The notes beneath the pieces are model-generated. The model saw nothing but the letters and a program-made list of their open reading frames with translations, did not search any database and had not been told where the DNA came from. The position numbers were made by a program, and so were the translations under genes. DNA of 64,000 bases from Manduca sexta. Taxonomy: Eukaryota; Arthropoda; Insecta; Lepidoptera; Sphingidae. Shown here piece after piece: positions 56,056-64,000 of this stretch (positions are counted from its first letter, which is position 1; each line of letters begins with the position of its first letter). The stretch lies in assembly GCF_014839805.1 (NCBI RefSeq), contig NC_051142.1, positions 19,624,589-19,688,588 of the forward strand, read 5' to 3'.

Positions 56056-56291
56056 GGTAGAATATATTTTAAATCCGCCCGGATAGCGAACAATGTACAC
56101 AAGGTGTTAAAACCCGCCATAAGTAGCTCATGTAAGCGTGTCGCGTTCCGGGATCAGCATTTGTATATCCGGTTCCAACAGGCCGGCATAATTGTGTCGA
56201 CTGCCAAAGGGTGTCATCTCTCGTCAGTCGACATTCTATTGGACCTCAATCCACTTACAATCAGGTGCTGTGGGGTTAATTTCCCGTACAA
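56056..56291 (+). repeat. Family A repeat, full length
   Basis: TAGAATATATTTTAAATCCG, GCCCGGATAGCGAACAATG, GTGTCGCGTTCCGGGATCAG, CCGGCATAATTGTGTCGACTG, CATTCTATTGGACC, ACAATCAGGTGCTGTGGGG. It abuts the reverse SINE C with no spacer. Confidence 0.85.
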
Positions 56292-56769
56292 AAAAAGTAG
56301 AATTTTTGAACAAATTTCACTCTAAAAACACATTGAATGAAATCAATTAAAAATAGCAACACAAACTCCGAATGATTGTAATTTGAAATTAATTTGTTTA
56401 ATTAGAAAGTCATGTTCGTCCCGCTTGGCAACTTTGTTGTGTTCCGATGCCGGCACAGCAATTGTAGGTCATGTTATTGTTACCTGTTTCCCGCGGGAAG
56501 TTTGTTTCCCCAATGGTGTTTCGCGTTTCACAATTCGTTTAATAAGATCCACTTTTGGTTTTATTTTTTAGACTGTGGCTCGTGTCTATCTAAGTTTGCG
56601 TTTTTATCTAATACCGATCGATAAAATTAAATTGAAGGCATGTTTTTGGAGAAAGTATAAACTATATTTTAATTCATGTCTCAATGTATATGTTTGTTAA
56701 ATTTCTTCCAAATTCGTTAAAAGGATTATTGTTAATTGCCAACAAACATCTTGATTTTACGTATTGTAT
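56292..56769. other. Unassigned stretch
   Basis: Two overlapping plus frames (62 and 70 codons) show no known motif. Confidence 0.4.
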
Positions 56770-56890
56770 ACTCCAGCTCGGTGGAGTGACGATCTGCGAA
56801 AGGTAGCTGGCAAGAAAACGACAACAACGGATGCCACAAGCCGAAGATTGGGCGAAATGGTGCATATTGGAGGAAGCAAAGATATAGGCT
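56770..56890 (+). pseudogene. Non-LTR retrotransposon RT, frameshifted C-terminal relic
   Basis: One plus frame reads TPARWSDDLRKVAGK; a different frame then continues the expected order with QAEDWAKWCILEEAKI and a stop. A GATGATGATC run follows. The first part matches the PTRWxDDLxKVAG block of the 33648 copy; the second matches AQxRxxWxxLEEA. A frameshift in the AAGAAAACGACAACAACGG region separates them. The ending differs from YVQQWT, so this is another RT subfamily. It is 5' truncated and dead. Confidence 0.72.
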
Positions 56891-57760
56891 GATGATGATC
56901 TTGATCTTGTAAACCTTCAATAATACTAAAAAGATTAGTGAAGAAATGTGATATCCACTATATTCCCTTTCAAACAACTGTTCCTAAATTTTAAGATGGA
57001 AAACGCTTCTATGAGCCCCTTACTTTAAACTTTTATGTACCCACTACTTTTTATTACTTACTCAGAAATCCATTTCTAAACACATTCAATATATTTACGA
57101 TAAAAACGTAGCGTTTCTACAAGCGAATGTGAAGTGAGTTTAAAAACGTCCCCTCGCGACGTTTCCTAATGGGCCGCGAGATATACGCTCCTATGTTGGG
57201 ACAGACGGTGAACAGAAATTACGAGCCACCGAACACTTTTAATATGTTAAGTGTTTTACACGAACCGTTCTGCCCGTTTATTGTGAAATATGATCGGTGT
57301 TGCCGGTTAATAAATGTTATAGTGACATTAGTGTGTGGGGAGGGGAAATGTTAGTTGATGAGATGTCCATCGAACGTACTTTTATACCGATATACAGGGT
57401 AATTTTAACATTGCGTTACTAAATGAAACCATGTACTCGTCTTCACATTTACTGACATTGTGCCAAAAATCATCCATTAATAACTAATATTTTCGCGAAA
57501 TATCCTGGTTTTAGTTTTCTGATTTTTTTATCATTTTGTAGTTTAATGCGTATATGGCATGTGTGTGAGTATATTTCCGACTGAAAGTATGATGTTGCCG
57601 CTGCAAGGAATTCTCTTAGAGTAGTAGTAGCGGCTTTAGGGCGCGTAAAATTATAATTACTTTTAATTAATATTTTTATTTTTGTTCGAAACTTACACTT
57701 TTTTATTTTACATCTAAGGCTCAAGTAACTTATCGTAAAATGTTATTTCCAAGTAGATCA
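56891..57760. other. Unassigned stretch
   Basis: No gene or repeat family recognised. Confidence 0.4.
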
Positions 57761-57938
57761 GGGCCCTTATTCTGTAAGATAGTGTAAACGCGTAACGCGG
57801 CCGTGTCATGTTATCTTCGAGAAATGTGCGTGGAATGGTATTCTGTAAGCCAAATTTCTATAGTCCTAAACATGATGTGTTGTGTTACGTGCTTGTTACG
57901 CACTTTTAAAATAACGTGCGGGATAGAGAATAAGGCCC
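57761..57938 (-). mobile_element. Family D MITE, complete, reverse
   Basis: GGGCCCTTATTCTGTAAG to ATAGAGAATAAGGCCC; the interior (ACGCGGCCGTGTCATG, GCCAAATTTCTATAGTCC) is the reverse complement of 38506-38684. Confidence 0.88.
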
Positions 57939-58013
57939 AAGTATGCGGTTTTATTTGTTAACGCGATGTCAAAATAACCCTGTATACAGCTGAAGTGTTG
58001 GAACGCGTTAAAA

Positions 58014-58170
58014 TCATGAACTACTTCTCCGATTTCCAATTTGTTTTCACTAATAGGAAGCTATATAACTTCTAGTTCTATAGGCTACTTCTTATCCCAA
58101 GAAAATATATAGCGGGACCTTTATCCCGAAAAAAAAAACACGCGAGCAGAACCGCGAGTAAAAGCTATAT
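58014..58170 (-). repeat. Family E relic, reverse
   Basis: Ends of the reverse element: CACGCGAGCAGAACCGCGAG and TAAAAGCTATA, with GGACCTTTATCCCG and ACTAATAGGAAGCTA inside. The ACTAATAGGAAGCTA word is the reverse of that in 52632. Confidence 0.6.
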
Positions 58171-58298
58171 TATCAATAAAATTTGATTTATGTCTCGGAG
58201 TGGCGAATTTCCAGATCGGTGTGGTTCCAGGAAGACAGTCGGGATCACGGCCACCTTGTAGACGTCTCACACTAACACTATACTTTAATTGCTAAAGA

Positions 58299-58532
58299 GA
58301 ACTGCCTTGGTGGCGTAGTTTATGGTAGGACTGCAGTGCTGGGTTCGATTCCCGTGTCAGTCAATAATATTCGTTTTTTTTTATCTAATATCACCTCGGA
58401 ATCCGGAATTGTGCCCGAAATGGCGATAGCCTCGCTCCCTGTCAGATCATTGAATGTGATGACATGGCGGTAAGGTTGTGTACCAGTTGCGCCTCTGCCT
58501 ATCTCTTCGGTGATAAAAAGCTTGTGAGTGCT
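58299..58532 (+). repeat. Family C SINE, near full length
   Basis: GAACTGCCTTGGTGGCGTAG, B box GGGTTCGATTCCCG, ATATCACCTCGGAATCCGGA, GGCGATAGCCTCGCTCCC, GTTGCGCCTCTGCCTATC. Confidence 0.85.
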
Positions 58533-59040
58533 CGTGTTAACGGGAAAAAGAAAGGTTTTACTATGAGGTACAATGTCTCTTTGCAATTTGTCATCGTATT
58601 GATGACTGCTGGGCCCAAATATGAACTAAACGTATGCTTGCAGCTCTGCCCGTTCGGTCTTGAGAATAAATTAAAGACTGATAAATAGTCGCTTCTTATT
58701 AACCGGTATTTATTACTAAAAATAGTCTATTACGCACACGTTTTTTTACTCCACACACTCCCGAATCGCGATATTATAATACTTCCCACAGTGGGAAAGG
58801 CCACCGCGACTGTACCGCACCGGGAGGCCATTGTTCTCAGCCAAAATTGACCTGTCAACGTGGAAAATTGCCGACGGGCCTTGTGTAAAATCAATAACAT
58901 TTGGCCAGGCAGCGAGAGGAAGTGGGGGCAGTGTGTGATTAGTGTCGATGATCATATTGAAGAGTTGCCGTCTTCTCAGATGTACGAGGTGCAAGCGACT
59001 TAGAATAATCTGCTGCAGTAGTGTCTTGGATATATTAACC
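58533..59040. other. Unassigned stretch
   Basis: A 105-codon minus frame (58746-59063) has no known motif and ends in a family A scrap. Confidence 0.35.
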
Positions 59041-59122
59041 TTCAGGGGAAGAACGGCTATCATCTAACGTCGGTCGACATTCTATTGGACTTCATTCCAC
59101 TTACCATCAGGTGTACTGGTGT
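59041..59122 (+). repeat. Family A repeat, 3' fragment
   Basis: GCTATCATCTAACGTCGG, TCGACATTCTATTGGACTTC, ACCATCAGGTGTACTGG. Confidence 0.75.
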
Positions 59123-61020
59123 TTGCCAGGCGCGTAGTCAGTAAGTGAGGTAAATAAAAAAAGAAATTATGTACCCGTATGCATGCCTGTACGTCCGGAA
59201 TTTTCTCGAAAACTACTGATCCCATTTAGATATACAGACACGTCGTTATACAGAACCTACTCAGAATTATCCCTAACCATATTTTTTATAATATCAACTC
59301 CCAAAAAAAACAACAAAAAGGTCCAATCAGAAACTCGGTCGAACGATCGGCAAATAGCGGTTTGCTAAACAATGCGCATGACGCTCGCGCGGGGTGGGCA
59401 GGGATAATGAAATGTCTACAATGAAAGATAATTGGATTAACGGATGTGTGCATAGGTTTATTGTTGTATCATTTTTATAATGGAGTTATAGAATGGAATA
59501 AGTTAGGGATTGTAAAGTTTACAAAAAAAAAAAAAAAAAAAAAATTATAATTTTTTTTCATATTAATGACCAGTAAATTTAGAATAAGTAATAAGTAGTA
59601 AACACAACGACTTTTGCTTTTAATATAGTTTTGCGGTCGTAATTATGAGCCAAGACAACTTAGATATAAGTCCACATTGGTACTTGGCGGCCTCAAGTAA
59701 TTTAAGGTCCTTTTTACTTTTAATATTTTTGCATATGACGTCAGTTCCGTGGAACAATTAATTGTTCATTGCCTGCACTACGACAACCGACAAATAACCA
59801 GTCATACAATAACCTTGACTTGTCTATATTTGACGTTAAGTATTGTGAAGTCCAATTATATTCGTGGCTGTTATACTTACAAACATAACATCAAATTATT
59901 TCAACAAGATTATATTGAAGGCAACGATAAAGTTCTTTTTTGTGATTAAGACTGGTAGGGTGATGATCCACACAACAGAAATAAATCACCCGCAGACAGC
60001 CAAGCAACTATTTAAAAATAAAATTTTAAAATCGCGCATTATTCATTCCTTCACATCTATTAAAGTAAATTCATATTTGAAAAATAACGAGTAAAAAATA
60101 ATACCTTCCCTTTCAATTAAAAAAAAAAAAACAAATTGCACTCAACAAAAATATAAAGAACCATCGACCGAATAGCAAGGTAGGAACAATGCGTTGCTTC
60201 CTTTCGCTTTGCCGCACTTTTTAAAATTCGTGCGCGGTTTCGGCGGGAATTCTGACAGTGCGGCCGGCCGGTTATTTTAATTGTTTCTTATAAGTACATT
60301 TGTTTTTCTTTTTAACATTATTATTTTTTTTAAATAAATTCATCCAACAGCAACACAGAGTCCTGACTTGCATTAAGGTAAGTAGTTTGTCAGAGGAATC
60401 ACCTACAATGGACTTTATAACTCCAAAATCATAAATACAAAAACATACGTAGTTGAAGCCCACGGACCGAGCCGTCCCATCGCAAGGGGGCGGTGAGAAT
60501 TTAAAATAACTTGACAAGATGGGGTTGCTTGGGGATTTTAATCCACTTACTTTCCAATCGCATTTCGGATTGGTATTATTTCACTAAATTTGTTATCAAC
60601 GCCTCAGTTGGCGCGGTGATTAGCTCAGTGATGGCTTTTTTACTTTTAAAAGTTGTTAATATGATTGTTTTTTGCAACTGAATGACGAGTTAGCTGTTTG
60701 ACTGATGGTAAGTTTGTATTCTAAAGACCTGTGTAGCAGTATATAGAGCATAACGCTAGTCATCCGACATATTTTGTTGAATTTAAGGATATGTGTAACT
60801 TTGATAGGACAATGAACTTTCTTAAGGATTACAATGATAAATCAGTCCATTCCAAACGAAAGCAATTTTTTTACCAGATTATAAAACCCAGTGCACAATT
60901 ATGGCTGGACTGAGGATACAACCATGATCTTATGTTATATTTACAGTATTTAAAAATATCTAGATACTAAGATAACGGATTTACACGTCTAGTTATCAAA
61001 ATCACACAACTCAAAACAAG
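59123..61020. other. Unassigned AT-rich; poly(A) tract
   Basis: A run of 23 A (from about 59521) may be a retroposition tail; no cDNA-like body is recognised upstream. TGACGTCA occurs at about 59737. CATCCAACAG at about 60340 followed by AAG|GTAAGTAG at about 60377 resembles a tiny splice-site pair but is weak. Confidence 0.4.
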
Positions 61021-61140
61021 CGGAGCCTATCCCGGGACGGTTCGGGCGACGGAAGTGCCGTGACGTCACGGGCGCAGTCATATCCGGCGAGCATTAACCA
61101 ATCGAAACGGGAAATTGTGCCAATACAGCCGCCATTGTGA
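61021..61140. promoter_or_regulatory. Promoter-like CpG-rich block with CRE and CCAAT
   Basis: CCCGGGACGGTTCGGGCGACGG, the palindrome TGACGTCA (61061-61068), AACCAATCG with CCAAT (61098-61102) and GCCGCCATTGTG lie within 120 bp. CRE, CCAAT and GCCGCCAT words are common in core promoters. No linked coding start is convincing. Confidence 0.35.
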
Positions 61141-62117
61141 TAGATGCTGCCTATGACGGCGAAGTTGTTACACTGTGGGAATGTGTTTCATGTGGGATGC
61201 GGGGGATTTTGTCCATTGTATGTGTAGGAGGATCCTTAGTGATTGCATCGATGACATCGTGGGACTTTGGTTGGTATGCCAGTGAATTGCGTGTGAGATT
61301 TTAGGAATTAGTCCAGCAGTCTCATCAAGACTATCGTCTTTTCGGTGGCTGGGGCATAACGACGAATTAGCGAGAAAAATGTCCAGTCGAGCCTGGACGG
61401 CAGAAATTGCACTTTCCACATTTAAAAAAAGCAACAGGTACACCCGATGTTGAATATAAGCCAAATGTATCTTCGACCAACGTAAGACATTGCGGCCTTC
61501 GATGGGCGCCATAATTACGCCCTACTTACCCAGAAAGAGAGAATAACGATTTATTAGTCACAGTCGCAACATAAACAAACATAATTTTCATAAAATAACA
61601 AATAGTAATAAAAAAATTACTGACCGGTAGGTGACTACCAGTACAACGTTGTTATGTGATGCAAACCACAACTCGACGCTGATTTTCAGTAGCCACCTTA
61701 ACTGACGTATCTACGGTCGTCAAACTAACTACTTAACAACAGTAATAGACATAAAATGATAGTGTAAGGTGTGTGAAATGAAAATAATAAGCTGTCGATT
61801 ACGCGCACACAATATGCATCTATGTATTTTCCGCCATTTGCACACCACCCACGCCACCTACTCACCAGCAACGACTTATTGAATCCCCATTCTCTTTAAA
61901 ATACTATTCTAGATTACCTGGATATTGCAATAAACGTTCAATATTACCAATGCACGCTACAGTTTATTATCAATTCCAAAGGGACACAGTCTCTCGAGTG
62001 TCGCTAATTTGTTTCCTCTGGTGTCGCGGGTCGATACGAGAGCTGTGCGTGTCCCTTGTCGTACGACATACGTCAGATATATCGGACCGTCAACTGAGGT
62101 AAATACGGATCATAATC
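61141..62117. other. Unassigned; 114-codon minus frame
   Basis: The minus frame 61168-61512 is not recognised. A good donor (CTGGGTAAGTAGG on the minus strand, about 61524-61536) lies just upstream of its ATG, which would put the frame inside an intron if the donor were real. Confidence 0.35.
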
Positions 62118-62482
62118 GAAGGATATATTCTGTATTCGCCAAGATTGCGATCACCGTGCACAAAATGTTAAAACCCGTATAGTGGTTCACATGTGTCGCG
62201 TTCCGGGATCAGCCTGTGTATACCCGATTCAAACAGGTCGATGTGTGTCCACTGGCCAGGGGCAATCATCCCTCGTCAGTCGATAATCTGTTTGGACCCC
62301 TCTCTGCTTCCATCAGGTGCAGTTGGGTGACTGCCTGTTTAACAAAACGAGGTAAGTTTTCTAGTATGTGGCTGATTTGTCGTGTCGTATCATCTCTCGT
62401 TAGTTGACATCTGTATGGACCCCTCTTAGCTTACCTTCAGGTGTAGGGTAACATTTCCCGTATAAAAAAGAGGTAAGTTTTC
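62118..62482 (+). repeat. Family A repeat with a duplicated 3' half
   Basis: A first copy runs from GGATATATTCTGTATTCGCC to ACTGCCTGTTTAAC. The 3' half (ATCATCCCTCGTCAGTCGA to GAGGTAAGTTTTCT, 62265-62362) then recurs diverged at 62388-62483. Each half ends with GAG|GTAAGT, a strong donor-like sequence not typical of the family. Confidence 0.75.
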
Positions 62483-63146
62483 TCGTGTCGTATGCGCCAA
62501 TGTGCCCGCGCGCCTCATAGCGTGTGTACGTGTCCTAACCCCACGTCACTTGTAATTCCGCGAGCGAGTCCAATTGTTACCGAGCACCGACGCCCGCACT
62601 GTTTCATATTATTGCTCCGGAACGGTACACGGTTCGATTCTCGAGTATAATCTGTAGAATGTATTACTGTCATTCGTCTAAGCTTCCATTTAATGGAGAC
62701 GGTTAGTGTCAAGGGTTGACGCACATTTGTACCCTGTCTAGATGATTGGAAAATAGACTTTTCACTTATATCAACTAGTAAACCGAGCACCACAAGAATC
62801 GTGGATGCGATGGATCATAAATATTGTTGCAGTGTCTTCTCAATTATCATCATGTCAACTATCGTTTTGTTTTTCTTTACAACCGAAAGACGGGATGAGC
62901 AAGTCGCTCCCATTCCTACCCATAAACAGATTTTCCTGCCCTCACACTTGAGACTGCATCCACTGTAAGCCAAGATCAGTGGCATTACCCATAAACAGCA
63001 AGAACATCACCCATATCTTTGAAATATAAAGGAATTTGTGCCATTACACTGCGCACCTCACCCAGAGATCTAAGTTTCTAAGTCCACTAATTTCCACGAA
63101 TAACATAAGCTCCGCTATCCTTCAAACCGAAATACACCAGTGCATG
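62483..63146. other. Unassigned stretch
   Basis: A 92-codon minus frame (62515-62793) shows no known motif. CCTTCAAACCGAAATACACC at about 63120 may be a family L scrap. Confidence 0.35.
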
Positions 63147-63275
63147 CTATCCGGTTTCAACAGGCCGGCATAATTGTGTCAACTGCCAAGGGGTAATCAT
63201 CTCTCGTCAGTCGAGATTCTATTGGACCCCACTACACTTACCGTCAGCTGCACTTGCGCCTTGCTTTGCCCGTTT
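63147..63275 (+). repeat. Family A repeat, 3' half
   Basis: TATCCGGTTTCAACAGGCC, GGCATAATTGTGTCAACTGC, ATCATCTCTCGTCAGTCGAG, CTATTGGACCCCACTACACT, ACCGTCAGCTGCAC. Confidence 0.82.
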
Positions 63276-63537
63276 ATAAAATGCCGATGCTGATTGGTAA
63301 ATTGACAAATCGATGGTATCTAGTTGGACTTACGCACTCGACAGACCCATCATTAAAAAGGTTAGCTAGCTTTCAAAACACCCACCTATGTAATAACAAT
63401 GTACACTGTAACAGATATTGCTAGGTGTGCCTTCCACATTGTTGGAACAGCGTGACGTCATGTTTGTTTGTCCGTTCTTGTTTGTTGATGGCGTCGGCCG
63501 ACTCCGTTGCATTTCATAAACTGCGGCTTTTTATGGT

Positions 63538-63660
63538 AGTCGGCTTGGTCTAGTGGTATATTGACTGTGAAACAATAAAAGCCAGGTTCAACTTCCAGGT
63601 TAGACAAGTGTGGGTCTTTAGCTCAAAGGGAATTGCTGTCAGGTTGGTCATAGCAAAGTG
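63538..63660 (+). repeat. tRNA-like SINE head or tRNA pseudogene
   Basis: GGCTTGGTCTAGTGGTATAT is a good A-box match (TGGTCTAGTGG) and CAGGTTCAACTTCC a damaged B box 44 bases on. No cloverleaf with paired acceptor ends can be drawn, so a functional tRNA is unlikely. It probably begins a third tRNA-derived SINE family. Confidence 0.4.
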
Positions 63661-64000
63661 ACCTAAATAATTTTTATCTCAATCCCATGCAGGAGTGGTT
63701 CTCACATAGGTACTTATTTTTACGTTTTATGGCTTTTCGTTAATAAGTGTCTAACTTCACTTTCTATTGGTAAGATAGATTTAAATAAGTAGTCCGAGAT
63801 CGTAAAATCTGTCATAATTATACACTTTAAATCTTCAATATAAGCTTTAAAATAGATTTTATCGTGTGATAAAAAGTTGGACATTGTCATACGTTGGTAG
63901 TCGGTAGATTGGCCAAACGCGCAAACATTGGCACACGAGGCACGCTTTAAAATCAATTACAACGAAAATACAGTGTCACGTAGCGGCCCTGATTAAGCTG
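63661..64000. other. Unassigned window end
   Basis: A 78-codon minus frame has no known motif. Nothing else supported. Confidence 0.4.

Noticed and set aside
59521..59543. Poly(A) run as the tail of a processed pseudogene
   Set aside because: No recognisable cDNA body upstream and no flanking duplication; a simple A-run is as likely.
61168..61512. 114-codon minus frame next to a promoter-like block
   Set aside because: No known motif; it points toward the block instead of away from it. A phrase FGWYA in the plus direction recalls 40023's minus frame but the similarity is too short.

Overview
Organism and overall character. The window reads as nuclear DNA of a moth or butterfly (Lepidoptera). 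It is AT-rich and has no operon-like coding. It is packed with short, diverged interspersed repeats of kinds typical of lepidopteran genomes: two tRNA-derived SINE families, several MITE families, short relics that share a GCGAAGCCGCGAGC-like end, and C-terminal scraps of a non-LTR retrotransposon reverse transcriptase with (GAT)n tails. Order-level assignment is inference from remembered repeat style; species cannot be told. No open frame exceeds 139 codons and none was recognised as a host protein. The likeliest setting is a long intron or intergenic region.

Repeat families defined here by comparing copies inside the window. Family A: unclassified, about 240 bp, conserved core TAATTGTGTCGACTG and end ACCATCAGGTG, about 15 copies on both strands. 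Family B: tRNA-derived SINE, about 320 bp, A box TAGCCTAGTTGG and B box GGTTCAAATCC, tail CAGGGCTGATATT. Family C: second tRNA-derived SINE, about 270 bp, A-box-like TGGCGTAGTTGT and B box GGTTCGAATCC. Family D: MITE of about 180 bp, termini GGGCCTTATTCT. Family F: MITE, termini ATGGCTCCTAAGTAAACTAT. Family G: MITE flanked by TTAA. Family L: about 275 bp, end GAGACCTACCACC. Family K: contains GCAAAGTCTTCGAAACG. Family E: a loose group of lepidopteran relics with GCGAAGCCGCGAGC-like ends. Single-copy MITE-like inverted repeats occur at 2398-2657 and 52865-53102, and stand-alone hairpins at 22904-22967 and 42813-42956.

Layout. 1-13 kb: A, B, L and E relics, the 2398-2657 inverted repeat, a CRE-like pair near 2.2 kb. 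13-24 kb: LTR primer-binding-site-like motif at 13.76 kb, B, C, E and K relics, a TTAA MITE nested in an older inverted repeat (21.57-22.07 kb), a perfect 30-bp-stem hairpin (22.9 kb). 24-36 kb: MITEs D and F, RT tails, an exact 120-bp tandem duplication (35.43-35.67 kb). 36-43 kb: SINE C nested in SINE B with an 11-bp target duplication, SINE C with a 12-bp target duplication (39.4 kb), a candidate exon (40.0 kb), large hairpin (42.8 kb). 43-64 kb: more SINEs, a compact TTAA hairpin (46.8 kb), a MITE (52.9 kb), homeodomain-type motif islands (53.4 and 55.0 kb), a promoter-like CpG-rich block (61.0 kb).

Possible host function. Two plus-strand sites (28134/28135 and 41131/41132) carry a 3' splice signal directly joined to a 5' splice donor, the arrangement of recursive-splicing ratchet points in long insect introns. 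With one candidate plus-strand exon at 40023-40200, they hint that a long plus-strand gene may cross this window. This is inference only. I see no convincing novel multi-gene system; the notable content is nested mobile DNA, foldback hairpins and possible splice or regulatory sites.
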